DNA of 64,000 nucleotides from an uncultured Prevotellaceae bacterium (GCA_902800435.1 CADCEQ010000007.1:1-64000), one strand, 5' to 3'. Counted from the first letter of the stretch, positions 16,433-25,018 are shown. Numbers and translations are program-made. The notes: a model not told the origin generated them from the letters alone.

Positions 16433-17467
16433 ATGAGACGAATACTCAATTTGCTGCTCATGCTGACCGTCGGCATCGTCGGCTCGACGGCTCAGGGGCT
16501 GTGGATGAACCGCCTGATGGACGACTTCACGGCCCACGGCGCCAAGGTGTCGGTGTCGCGCATCAACGACAAGTACCACCTGTCGCGGCGCTGGAACGTG
16601 GCCTTCGACCGTGACCTGCCGTTGGCCAATACGGTCTGCATTGTCCTCGACAGCATGGCCCGCCACGCCGTGGAGTCCTACCGCTACGAGTGCCACCGCA
16701 ACGGCAACGACACCATCACTTACTCCATCGCCCTTCGCGGCTACGGCAACAACGACGACTACGTGCTCGACCTGACCCGCGTGGCCGATCAGTCGAGCAC
16801 CTGGACCAACGACTACAACGACTTCAAGAAGACGCACGCCTACCTCTACCGCAACCCCTACATGCTGCAGGAGCGCAACTTCTTCTACCTGCTGCAGGGC
16901 AACAACCGCCGCATGTATTTCGGTGCCCGCGAGGCCGTGATGTTCGACTACGTGCAGGGCCACGGCAACCTCATTGCCATGGCTACCCAACTGAACGAGG
17001 CGCAGGGCACGTACTACCACTTCGTCATCGCGCCCTTGGACAGCCTGCTTGGCACCCTCAACGCCCGGAAGACGCCCGTACACTACCGCCATGAGGCCGG
17101 TCAGCCGGTGGACAAGGCCACCACCTATTATTATACGGACTACCTGCTGCCGAAGTCGAAGGGGAAGAGCGAGTCGCGCGGCACACTGTACGTCGTCAAG
17201 GCCGATGAGGGCGCTGCTGCCCTTTACCGCACGTTGCTCGACGCCGCCAACCGCCACTTGGACGAGAACCCGACGCAGTGTTGCGTGCTGGAGTACACCG
17301 ACCGCCACTTCAAGCTGAGCGGCGTGAGGAACACCACCAAGCTACTGGTCAACGAGATTGCCGAGTCGAGCTTCCTCATGGCCGACCTCGACCGCGACGG
17401 CACGCTCTACGTCCTGCGGCTTGAGGTGGACGGCGAATACTGGATACCGAAGAACTGGAAACAGTGA
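16433..17467 (+). CDS. Secreted protein of unknown function (ECF operon)
   Basis: 344 residues from ATG 16433, chosen because the upstream TTG would overlap the anti-sigma gene and disrupt the signal peptide MRRILNLLLMLTVGIVGSTAQ. No family recognised. The mature protein is hydrophilic with alternating strands (YRYECHRNGNDTITYSIALRGYG). Four bp downstream of the anti-sigma gene, hence cotranscribed and probably exported in response to the sigma factor. No membrane helix beyond the leader, no lipobox. Confidence 0.7.
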   Translation: MRRILNLLLMLTVGIVGSTAQGLWMNRLMDDFTAHGAKVSVSRINDKYHLSRRWNVAFDRDLPLANTVCIVLDSMARHAVESYRYECHRNGNDTITYSIALRGYGNNDDYVLDLTRVADQSSTWTNDYNDFKKTHAYLYRNPYMLQERNFFYLLQGNNRRMYFGAREAVMFDYVQGHGNLIAMATQLNEAQGTYYHFVIAPLDSLLGTLNARKTPVHYRHEAGQPVDKATTYYYTDYLLPKSKGKSESRGTLYVVKADEGAAALYRTLLDAANRHLDENPTQCCVLEYTDRHFKLSGVRNTTKLLVNEIAESSFLMADLDRDGTLYVLRLEVDGEYWIPKNWKQ

Positions 17468-17480
17468 TTTTTTTAAGACA

Positions 17481-17543
17481 ACGAATTACACGAATTATAC
17501 GGATTGCTATACGACCACGAATTATACGAATTACACGAATTGC
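17481..17543. repeat. Nonamer array (ACGAATTAY, 7 units) between two ECF-operon genes
   Basis: Consecutive 9-bp units: ACGAATTAC, ACGAATTAT, ACGGATTGC, TATACGACC, ACGAATTAT, ACGAATTAC, ACGAATTGC. The array fills nearly the whole gap between stop (17467) and next start (17550). Confidence 0.88.
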
Positions 17544-17549
17544 TTGAGA

Positions 17550-18719
17550 ATGATGAAGAGAACAGGAAAATGGCTGATAGCCGCGACGCTGACACTACTG
17601 CCGATGGCAGGGTGGGCGCAGGGCAAACTCATCTGGGTACACAGCAAAGATGAGGGGTGGCGGAAAGAGAATCCGCAGACAGTGCTTTACGACCAAGAGA
17701 AGACACGTCTGCTGATGCCGCAGGGAGCAGCCTTCGGCGTGGAGTGCATACCGTCGTTTTCAACCGAATGGACGCTAACCTACGACTCCGTGGCCCGTGC
17801 CCTCGTCTACCGCGAAGTCGGGAAAAGCCTCTGGCATGCCACGTACAGGGCTTGGCATAAACTGAAGCACATAGACAAGACCCACTCGAAGTGGGAAATG
17901 CGGAAGCGGCCAAAGGACTATGTGGCACCTAGCGTGAAAACCGCCTCGCTCCCCGTCAGCAACGATCAGGCGTGGATGCTGCGGGCCATCTGGGCATCGG
18001 CCTTCCACGATGCCGAGGACCGCGAGATGTTAATCCTGGACGGAACGAAGTGGGAGTTCTTCATCGACGGACGGCGGGCCAAGTCGCACCGCGAGGAAAA
18101 TGCACTCGTCAGCTTTGTCAACGACCTGAAGGGAGCCGTCGCTACAGGCAATGTGAGTCGCAAAGACTCACTCATCGGCAACGCATTCCAGCAGGTGGTG
18201 GCCAGTCTGATAGCCGTCGACAAGCCGCCCCGCAAGAACAACGACTCCATCGTCGTCATCACCAACGGACAGCAGCTGCCCGACTCCCTGTGCCGGTTGA
18301 TCAACCACAGACCCAAGCAGTTCTACTACCAACGGGGCGAACTGGTCACCCATGAAAGCACATGGAGCATTTATGGAGCGAAACAGACCTTTGACATCGA
18401 CTGCCCGGTGCTGGAGCTGAAGACTAAGCCCGACACGCTCAGCGATGCCTACGTCAGCCGGCATCCGGCACTGCAGCAAACCCTCAATCATTATACGGGC
18501 ACCGTCGTTGACCAGGACGACAAACCGATAGCCGGTGCCTGGGTGGGCATCTATGGTGCAGGGGCGGGCGCACCGACTGACTCCGCCGGCCGCTTCTCCT
18601 TCTGGGTGCCGCGCAAGGCTATACGCTTCTACGCCGAATGTCCAGGCTACGAGACGCTGCGCAACATCGACGACATTGACTTTCCGTCCGTCATACGACT
18701 AAAAAAGACTAAGAAGTAA
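17550..18719 (+). CDS. Secreted protein with C-terminal carboxypeptidase-regulatory-like domain
   Basis: 389 residues; tandem ATGs at 17550 and 17553, either possible, just after the nonamer array. Signal peptide about 1-24 (ending MAGWAQG). The N-terminal two thirds match nothing I know. The last about 85 residues (YTGTVVDQDDKPIAGAWVGIYG...GRFSFWVP) form a CarboxypepD_reg-like beta sandwich of the kind found at the N-terminus of SusC proteins and at the C-terminus of anti-sigma-linked proteins. Possibly an envelope sensor or binding protein. Confidence 0.7.
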   Translation: MMKRTGKWLIAATLTLLPMAGWAQGKLIWVHSKDEGWRKENPQTVLYDQEKTRLLMPQGAAFGVECIPSFSTEWTLTYDSVARALVYREVGKSLWHATYRAWHKLKHIDKTHSKWEMRKRPKDYVAPSVKTASLPVSNDQAWMLRAIWASAFHDAEDREMLILDGTKWEFFIDGRRAKSHREENALVSFVNDLKGAVATGNVSRKDSLIGNAFQQVVASLIAVDKPPRKNNDSIVVITNGQQLPDSLCRLINHRPKQFYYQRGELVTHESTWSIYGAKQTFDIDCPVLELKTKPDTLSDAYVSRHPALQQTLNHYTGTVVDQDDKPIAGAWVGIYGAGAGAPTDSAGRFSFWVPRKAIRFYAECPGYETLRNIDDIDFPSVIRLKKTKK

Positions 18720-18742
18720 CAAACCATAAAACAACCAAGAAA

Positions 18743-19603
18743 ATGAAAAGACTCACAACACTCCTGGCCGTCGTGCTGATGGCCGCCACAGGCCTGACGG
18801 CCCAGAACGTGGCTCCTCGCAGGCTGTTCAAGTTGCAACGCTTAGGCTACGAAAACGGACGCCCTGACCACGTGCCCGAGATGGCGCAGTACAAACTCAG
18901 CACCGACTACGTCCCCATGACGCTGATGGTGCGGAAGAACACGCCGCAGGACTACGTCTACTCCATGCGGATGGACGAGCCGCATCCCTACAACTGCACC
19001 GGCGACGTGCCGGTGGGCGAGAACGGACGGGGCACCCGCATCTACGACGGCTACGACGACCGCTTCACGCTGAAGTGGTACAACAACCTGCGACCCAACG
19101 AGGGTGCCGTCTTCCCGATGAACGAGTTCATCACCGAGTATTACGACCGCAAGAACATGGAGCCGCAGATGGTGCGAAGCATCGAGATGCTGCAGATGAA
19201 GCACAAGAAAGCCACGCACCGCTTTGCCGGCAGCTGGCGCATGGTGGGCAACTACGGCCTGGTGGACGGCGAGCGCATCCTGAAAGCCCCGACAACTCAT
19301 CTCTTCAAGGTCTATGGCGAGAAGGACGTCACCTTCCTCTTCTGCTCGCCTCAGCAGCTGACGGGCGGCACCGTCTTCTACAGACCGCTGGTGGTCAAGT
19401 CGGACAACTGCATCAAGGAGGGCGACAACAACGAGTGTACCATCACCTGGAAGAATGACGATGCCTTCATCCTGAAGTTCGACCGCGGCGACGGCACCTT
19501 GGTCGAGGAACTGTGGAAGCGCTCGGGCCTGCCCAAGCCGTTCCAGCAGCTCTTCGGCACCGACGTCCCTGTCTACGACGTCCAGATTCCGAGTGGATTC
19601 TGA
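18743..19603 (+). CDS. Secreted protein of unknown function
   Basis: 286 residues with signal peptide about 1-20 (ending LTAQ). Mature protein is rich in Tyr, Arg and Asp (GYDDRFTLKWYNNLRPNEG) and has no family motif that I recognise. Lies 23 bp after the previous gene in the ECF operon. No lipobox or membrane segment, so periplasmic or surface-released. Confidence 0.68.
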   Translation: MKRLTTLLAVVLMAATGLTAQNVAPRRLFKLQRLGYENGRPDHVPEMAQYKLSTDYVPMTLMVRKNTPQDYVYSMRMDEPHPYNCTGDVPVGENGRGTRIYDGYDDRFTLKWYNNLRPNEGAVFPMNEFITEYYDRKNMEPQMVRSIEMLQMKHKKATHRFAGSWRMVGNYGLVDGERILKAPTTHLFKVYGEKDVTFLFCSPQQLTGGTVFYRPLVVKSDNCIKEGDNNECTITWKNDDAFILKFDRGDGTLVEELWKRSGLPKPFQQLFGTDVPVYDVQIPSGF

Positions 19604-19630
19604 TACCTGCGATTATCACTTACGTAAACA

Positions 19631-20107
19631 ATGGAAGAAATCAAAGTCTATCATTCCGTTTGGAAGAGGCTGCCCGTCATCCTCGTCGGTTTTACCTTTT
19701 CAGTCTGGGCGGTCTTTGCGCTGTGGCAGGGGCTCGGCCAGCCGTGGAAGGCGTGGCTGTGCCTGCTGCTCTTCGGCGTGGGCAGTCTGCTGTACTTGTT
19801 TCTGACGCTGAAGGAGAGATGGTCGGACAAACCGTATCTGACCGTCACCGGCAAGAGCCTCATCGTCAACAATGGCTACGTCTTCGGCCGTGGCTGGTAT
19901 ATGTCGGAAATTGACCTTGCCGACGTAGAGCTTTTCGAACTGGTGCCGAGGAGTATCTTGCATAAGAGAGGCCCGAGGCTGCGTATCCACTACAAAGGGA
20001 GAATGGAAAATAAATATCCCACTGACCTCGTCGGCCAGATTCCCGTCGGCGACATAGACATGAAACCGCAGTTGCTCTGTGACTTGCTAAACGAGCAACT
20101 GCGGTAA
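19631..20107 (+). CDS. Small two-helix membrane protein, STM3941-like
   Basis: 158 residues. Two membrane helices (about 14-33 and 40-58) followed by a PH-like cytoplasmic region (LTVTGKSLIVNNGYVFGRGWYMSEIDLADVELFEL). The arrangement EIKVYHSVWKRL, two helices, then a beta domain recalls the STM3941 family of unknown function. Last gene of the plus-strand ECF operon, 27 bp downstream of its neighbour and convergent with the glycyl radical enzyme gene with only 16 bp between stops. Confidence 0.65.
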   Translation: MEEIKVYHSVWKRLPVILVGFTFSVWAVFALWQGLGQPWKAWLCLLLFGVGSLLYLFLTLKERWSDKPYLTVTGKSLIVNNGYVFGRGWYMSEIDLADVELFELVPRSILHKRGPRLRIHYKGRMENKYPTDLVGQIPVGDIDMKPQLLCDLLNEQLR

Positions 20108-20123
20108 GGGTTAGTTCTGATTC

Positions 20124-22550
20124 TCAGTACTCGTCGTTCTCTGTTCGGGCGATAATCTCGTTCTGAAGCTGCTCGGTCATGTCGTTGAAGTAGTCGCTGT
20201 AGCCGGCGACGCGCACCAGCAGGTCGCGGTACTCGTCGGGATGCTGCTGGGCATCGTGCAGGGTGGCCGTATCGACGATGTTGAACTGGATATGGTGACC
20301 GCCGAACTTGAAGTAAGTGCGGATGAGCGAGGCGAGCTTCCGCTGGTCTTCGTCGCGCTTCAGCAGCTGGGGGACGAAGCGGACGTTGAGCAGCGTGCCG
20401 CCGCTTTTCGTCTGGTCGAGCTTGCCGAGGCTCTTGATGACCGCCGTGGGGCCGTGGGTGTCGCTACCGTGGGCGGGACTGGTTCCGTCAGAGATGGCGA
20501 AATGGGCAAAGCGGCCGTTGGGCGTGGCGCCGCACACACTGCCGAAGTAGTTGTGGCAGGTGGTCGAGAGCATGTTCAGCTGCGTCAGTCCGCCACGGGT
20601 GTTGGGGCGTCCCTCGATGGCTTTCACCAGGTCGTCGTAGACGCGGACGGCAATCTCGTCGGCATACGGGTCGTCATTGCCGAAGAAAGGCGTGTGGTTG
20701 CGGATGTAGGCACGTTGAACGTTGAATGTTGAACGTTGAACGTTATCGCCTTGCTGCCCCCAGTTGCAGGCGCATGCCTCCAACATCTCGTCCATCGTGT
20801 AGCGTTTGTCCTCAAAGACGTGCTTCTTCAGGGCGGTGAAACAGTCGGTGATGGTGCCGAGGCCGGTACACTGGATGTAGGTGGTGTTATAGCGGGCGCC
20901 GCCGCTGTAGTAATCTTTTCCTTTCTCGATGCAGTCGTCGATGTAGAGACTGAGGAAGGTGGCTGGGGCGTAGAGCGAGAACATGCGCTCGATGTAGTTA
21001 TTTACCGAGAGTTTCAGGTTGACGAAGTACACCATCTGGCGGTGCCAGGCATCGTACAGTTCGTCGAAAGACTGGAATGTACGCGGGTCGCCGGTTTCCA
21101 AGCCGAGCTTCTTGCCCGTCTCGGGGTCGATGCCGTTGTTCAACGTTATCTCTAAGATCTTCGGGGTGTTCAGGTAGCCAGTCAGCAGGTAGGACTCCTT
21201 GCCGAAGGCTCCTACCTCGATACAGCCTGAGCAGCCGCCTTCGCGGGCATCCTCTATGGTTTTGCCCTCGCGCACGAGTTCCTTTATATAAGTGTCGGGG
21301 TTGAAGATGGAGGGGTAGCCGTGGCCCTGGCGGATGACCTTGATGCCCTCCAACAGGAAGTCGTCGGGCGTGTTCTGGGCGATGTGGATGGAGAGGCCGG
21401 GCTGTAGCTGGTGCAGTTCCTCTTGTATCTCCAGGATGATGAACGACAGCTCGTTGGTGGCGCTGCGTCCGTTGCGGTCCACGCCGCCGATGTTGATGTT
21501 GGTGAAGTCGTTGTAGGTTCCTGACTCCAAGGCAGTGACGCCCACCTTCGGCGGAGCGGGCTGGTTGTTGAACTTGATCCACAGACAGCTGAGAAGTTCC
21601 TTCGCCTCGTCTCGGGTCAGCGTGCCGTCCTTCAGACCCTGCTCGTAGAAGGGCCACAGATGCTGGTCAATATGTCCGGGGTTCATCGAGTCCCAGCCGT
21701 TCAGCTCGGTCACCGTGCCGAGGTGAACGAACCAGTACATCTGGATGGCCTCCCACAGGTCGCGGGGAGCGTGGGCGGGCACCCAGCGACAGACTGAGGC
21801 AATCTTCTGCAATTCCTTCTTCCGTTGGTTGTTGGTTTCGGCAGAAGCCATCTGCTCAGCCAGCTCGGCATGCCGCCCGGCAAAGAGGATGGCGGCGTCG
21901 CACGAAATGGCCATCGCCTCCAGCTCCTGCTGCTTGTCGGTAGCCTCGGGGTCGTTGATGTAGTCGAGACTCTTAATCTTCGCCTCGATGCGGGCCTTCA
22001 CGTCCAAGAGTCCTTCGTGGTACATCTTGCCGTCCATCGCCGTGTGGCCAGCGGCGCGCTGTTCCATGAACTCGGTGAACACACCGGCGTGGTAGGCCTC
22101 CTCCCATTCCTTCGAGACATGGTTGAAGATGCGCTCGCGCTGTGTCTTGCCCTTCCAATAGGGGATGACCTCGCGCTCGTAGGTGTCGATGTCCTGCTGC
22201 GAGATGGTATAGCGCTGCAGTTCCCGCTCGTTCAGCGTATGCAGGTCCTCTACCGAGTGGCACGTCAGTTCGGGGAACGTCGGCACGGCCTTCGGCTTCG
22301 GTCCGCGCTCGCCGACAATCAGCTCGTCCTCGCCTATATAGATGGTCTTCTTCTTGCAGATTTCGTAGAAGTTCCGCGCCCTCAGCACGGGTGTCGGCAT
22401 CGTGCCGTAGTTCTCCTTATAGAACGCCGTCTCAATCAGCGCCCGCTCTATCGAGAGCGTCGTCGGCGTGTCGAAGTTCTGCTGGCGCAGGCGGCGTATG
22501 CGGTCGTTCATGCCGCCCAGGTTTTCGGGATGTTTGATGGTGTAGTTCAT
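20124..22550 (-). CDS. hypD: Glycyl radical enzyme, probable trans-4-hydroxy-L-proline dehydratase
   Basis: 808 residues. Catalytic C443 in GGCSGCIEVGAFG with E445, and glycyl radical G783 in RVAGYSDYF. Using the C. difficile HypD numbering I recall (C434, E436, H160, D278, S334, F340, Y450), a constant +9 offset lands on C443, E445, H169, D287, S343, F349 and Y459; G765 and T645 map at +18, after a repeat-encoded insert (about 603-613). HypD dehydrates hydroxyproline to pyrroline-5-carboxylate in anaerobes. Its ATG abuts the stop of a Xaa-Pro peptidase gene, which would supply the substrate. It is not pyruvate formate-lyase, which has adjacent catalytic Cys-Cys. Confidence 0.85.
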   Translation of the reverse strand: MNYTIKHPENLGGMNDRIRRLRQQNFDTPTTLSIERALIETAFYKENYGTMPTPVLRARNFYEICKKKTIYIGEDELIVGERGPKPKAVPTFPELTCHSVEDLHTLNERELQRYTISQQDIDTYEREVIPYWKGKTQRERIFNHVSKEWEEAYHAGVFTEFMEQRAAGHTAMDGKMYHEGLLDVKARIEAKIKSLDYINDPEATDKQQELEAMAISCDAAILFAGRHAELAEQMASAETNNQRKKELQKIASVCRWVPAHAPRDLWEAIQMYWFVHLGTVTELNGWDSMNPGHIDQHLWPFYEQGLKDGTLTRDEAKELLSCLWIKFNNQPAPPKVGVTALESGTYNDFTNINIGGVDRNGRSATNELSFIILEIQEELHQLQPGLSIHIAQNTPDDFLLEGIKVIRQGHGYPSIFNPDTYIKELVREGKTIEDAREGGCSGCIEVGAFGKESYLLTGYLNTPKILEITLNNGIDPETGKKLGLETGDPRTFQSFDELYDAWHRQMVYFVNLKLSVNNYIERMFSLYAPATFLSLYIDDCIEKGKDYYSGGARYNTTYIQCTGLGTITDCFTALKKHVFEDKRYTMDEMLEACACNWGQQGDNVQRSTFNVQRAYIRNHTPFFGNDDPYADEIAVRVYDDLVKAIEGRPNTRGGLTQLNMLSTTCHNYFGSVCGATPNGRFAHFAISDGTSPAHGSDTHGPTAVIKSLGKLDQTKSGGTLLNVRFVPQLLKRDEDQRKLASLIRTYFKFGGHHIQFNIVDTATLHDAQQHPDEYRDLLVRVAGYSDYFNDMTEQLQNEIIARTENDEY
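20713..20747. repeat. Heptamer array (CGTTGAA, 5 units) inside the glycyl radical enzyme gene
   Basis: Units CGTTGAA, CGTTGAA, TGTTGAA, CGTTGAA, CGTTATC on the plus strand; on the coding strand GTTCAAC-type units. The same heptamer (GTTCAAT/C) fills the spacer at 47251-47280. It encodes a VQRSTFNVQR-like stretch at about residues 602-613. A one-unit slip would frameshift the gene before G783. Confidence 0.88.
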
Positions 22551-23930
22551 TTATTGCATTTTTGCTTTATAGACTTCCTCGATGGTCATCGGCTTCTTGA
22601 TGGTGCCAAGCAGGCGGGCGCCTTGCTCGGTCATCACGTAGTTCAGTTCGTTGCGCAGACCAGTGAAGTTGCGCCACGGACCGAGGCGATCGTAGCAGAT
22701 GAAGTCGCGGAACTGGCCTTCGGCCTCCCACTTGTCCATCAGTTCGGGGATGAAATAGATGCCCGGCTCGACGGTGAAGACGAAGCCCGGTTCCAACGGA
22801 CGGGCCAGACGCAAAGACTTGAAGCCGAACTGCGTAGACTTCACGGTGCCCTCAGCATAGCCCACGTACTGCTCGCCAAGGTTCTCCATGTCGTGAACGT
22901 CGAGCCCCATCATGTGGCCCAGACCGCAGGGGAAGAACAGGGCGTAGGCACCGGCTTCGGCAGCCTCAGCGGGGTCGCCCTTCATCAGACCCAGCTCCTT
23001 CATGCCACGGGCAATCTCGGTGGCGGCGGCGATGTGGGCATCGCGGAAGGGGCGTCCCAACTGCAGTTTGTCGACAGCAGCCCAGAAACTGCGCAGGTGG
23101 ATCTCGTAGACCTCGGTCTGGCGGGCAGTAAAGCGTTCGCCGACGGGCATCGACGACGAGAGGTCGCCGGCGTAGTGCGAACGGGTCTCGGCTCCAGCAT
23201 CGAGTAGGAAGATGTCGCCATCCTTCAGGTCATGAATAAAACCGTGGTTGTGAAGCACCTGACCCTGAACGGTGGCGATGGTCGGGAATGCCAATGCGCC
23301 TCCTGGACGGCAGGCCACCTGCTCGACCACTGCGGCCACTTCCGACTCATGGATGCCGGGGCGGACGGTGCGATAGGCGGCCAAGTGCATCTTCGTGCTC
23401 AGGTCTACCGACTCCTCTATCAGCCGCAGTTCCTCCTCGTCCTTGTGGTTGCGCTGGCTGACGATGGCCTTGATGAAAGGCACGCTGGCCTTCGCCGGTT
23501 GTGCGGCAGGCTCCACGCCTAAGAGTTCCCACAGCCATACGCGGTGGTCGCCACGGTAGGGCGGCAGGAAGTGGACGGACTTCCCCTTAACGATTGTGGC
23601 CAGTTCGCTCATGGGCCAGACGTCGGTGATGCCCACGGTAGCAGCCAGTTCGCGGAGCGACGGCATCGTGCCTGTCCATACGATGTCGTCGATGGTCAGC
23701 TCGTTGCCGAAGATGATTTCCCGATCGTTGTCGATGTCGATGACGGCGGCCAGTCCGGCGTAGTCCAAGCCGAAGAAATAGAGGAACGTCGAGTCCTGAC
23801 GGAACCGATAGGTGTTGTCGGCGTAATTCATTGCTGCCTCGTCGTTGCCGAGGAAGAGCAGCAGTCCGCTGCCCATGTCGCGCTTCAGCTGGGCGCGGCG
23901 GCGGATGTAGGTTTCCTTACTTATTTGCAT
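22551..23930 (-). CDS. Xaa-Pro aminopeptidase / prolidase, M24B family
   Basis: 459 residues from ATG 23930; the longer frame reads through the RAYT gene and is rejected. An AMP_N domain (about 1-130) precedes the pita-bread domain with metal ligands: the Asp pair of LLDAGAETRSHYAGD, His of CGLGHMMG, Glu of TVEPGIYF and Glu of LRNELNYV. Releases the residue before proline or hydroxyproline. Its TAA is immediately followed by the ATG of the dehydratase gene, so the two are translationally coupled; it overlaps the RAYT-like gene by 10 bp. No signal peptide. Confidence 0.92.
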   Translation of the reverse strand: MQISKETYIRRRAQLKRDMGSGLLLFLGNDEAAMNYADNTYRFRQDSTFLYFFGLDYAGLAAVIDIDNDREIIFGNELTIDDIVWTGTMPSLRELAATVGITDVWPMSELATIVKGKSVHFLPPYRGDHRVWLWELLGVEPAAQPAKASVPFIKAIVSQRNHKDEEELRLIEESVDLSTKMHLAAYRTVRPGIHESEVAAVVEQVACRPGGALAFPTIATVQGQVLHNHGFIHDLKDGDIFLLDAGAETRSHYAGDLSSSMPVGERFTARQTEVYEIHLRSFWAAVDKLQLGRPFRDAHIAAATEIARGMKELGLMKGDPAEAAEAGAYALFFPCGLGHMMGLDVHDMENLGEQYVGYAEGTVKSTQFGFKSLRLARPLEPGFVFTVEPGIYFIPELMDKWEAEGQFRDFICYDRLGPWRNFTGLRNELNYVMTEQGARLLGTIKKPMTIEEVYKAKMQ

Positions 23931-25018
23931 ATTGGTGGTGTTATGATGTTTTCTGTACTTTGTCGGGCCATGCTCTCGGCCAAGGAATTGAGCGCGGAGC
24001 ATTCGTCGCGGGAGATGCGGTGCTGTTGGGGGGCGCCTGTGGAAAGAGTGAGCAACAGCAGGTGGCCATCGGAGCAATGGTCAACCAGCTCGCCAGCAGG
24101 CTTATGGTAGTCTGTGAAAGGTTCTACGCACAGCTGGATGCAGAAGAGTCCTTCGTGGAAAGCCTCATCGCGCACCCGCTTCTCGTATTCGCTGATGAAA
24201 GGACTGATGAGGACGGCCCCGCGGCGGGCAGCGAGGATGCAGCCGTTCATATAGTCGCGGCGCTGTTGGTCGGTGAAATAGCGGCGCACATGAACCGCCA
24301 CAAGGGGCGCATCCAGCAGCCGCACCTGGCCGATGGCCGAGAAGCTCCAGTAGGCAAAGCGCACGTTCCGCTGGACGACGAAGAGGTCAGGATGCTGGCG
24401 GCGAAGCATGAGACGGCGCGGGTTGTCGCGGACGTAGTCGATCATGTTCTGCAGCTGGCCCTCGTGCAACAGCAGGCGGTCGTGGTATCCTTTTTCCCAG
24501 AGGGGGCGCAGAGGGGCGCTCCGGCCGCTTTCTCCGCGCGAATCCGCGCTACACGGGACCGCCGGCACCCCCTGGTCCGGTGCCCCGCATACTTGCGGGG
24601 AAACGCCGTTAAAGGCCCTGGTACAGCCAACCATGAAACCCCTGATAACCTCGCCCAGCGCAACATCCATATCCTTCCTGACAAAGATGATGCCATGGAA
24701 ATGGTCGGGCATCAGCTGGCAGTCCAACAGCGTGATATCACGCTCGCAGGGCTGGCCCGTCTTCGCCGCCTTCTTTTCGGCTATCTGCCGCTGTATCGCT
24801 GGAATCTTCTGCCAGCAGCGCAGCACCTCGCGGCCCAAGGCCGTCGGTTCTATGGCGGCCTCGCCCGGACTGTTTCCCGTCAGACTGCCCAAGAGCGGCT
24901 GGCGCCCTTCGGTACAGAGGGTGACGAGGTAGATGCCCCGGCCGTAATAGTCGTGGTGCTGACTGCGTTTGTGCATATGGGACACGTCGCAGCTGTCGCG
25001 GGATTGGGGCGTGTTCAT
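23921..25018 (-). CDS. RAYT/IS200-like HUH transposase with extra C-terminal domain
   Basis: 365 residues. The Y1 transposase core (about 20-215) has the HUH motif in MPDHFHGIIFV and a catalytic Tyr candidate in LQNMIDYVRDNPRR. The C-terminal region (about 235-350; RGAVLISPFISEYEKRVRDEA, then LCVEP and GHLLLL) looks like a Rossmann or DprA-like nucleotide-binding fold; this is inference. Between the HUH and Tyr motifs about 35 residues are encoded by GC-rich palindromic DNA. No terminal repeats or target duplications are evident, so it appears domesticated. It overlaps and leads the peptidase-dehydratase operon. Confidence 0.77.
   Translation of the reverse strand: MNTPQSRDSCDVSHMHKRSQHHDYYGRGIYLVTLCTEGRQPLLGSLTGNSPGEAAIEPTALGREVLRCWQKIPAIQRQIAEKKAAKTGQPCERDITLLDCQLMPDHFHGIIFVRKDMDVALGEVIRGFMVGCTRAFNGVSPQVCGAPDQGVPAVPCSADSRGESGRSAPLRPLWEKGYHDRLLLHEGQLQNMIDYVRDNPRRLMLRRQHPDLFVVQRNVRFAYWSFSAIGQVRLLDAPLVAVHVRRYFTDQQRRDYMNGCILAARRGAVLISPFISEYEKRVRDEAFHEGLFCIQLCVEPFTDYHKPAGELVDHCSDGHLLLLTLSTGAPQQHRISRDECSALNSLAESMARQSTENIITPPICK
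24583..24600. repeat. REP-like hairpin inside the RAYT gene
   Basis: CCCCGCA, TACT, TGCGGGG: perfect 7-bp stem with 4-nt loop. The adjacent GGCACC...GGTGCC (about 24564-24584) forms a second stem. RAYT proteins normally act on REP hairpins, so hairpins inside the gene are noteworthy. Confidence 0.7.

Noticed and set aside
17358..17549. N-terminal extension of the protein starting at 17550
   Set aside because: It overlaps the previous gene in another frame and reads through the nonamer array; the signal peptide only makes sense from the ATG at 17550 or 17553.
20124..22550. Pyruvate formate-lyase (pflB)
   Set aside because: PFL has adjacent catalytic Cys-Cys; this protein has GGCSGCIEVG with a Glu two residues after Cys, as in dehydratase-type glycyl radical enzymes.
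23921..25018. Active IS200/IS605 insertion sequence
   Set aside because: No terminal hairpins flanking the gene, no accessory TnpB, and the gene is embedded in and overlaps a metabolic operon.
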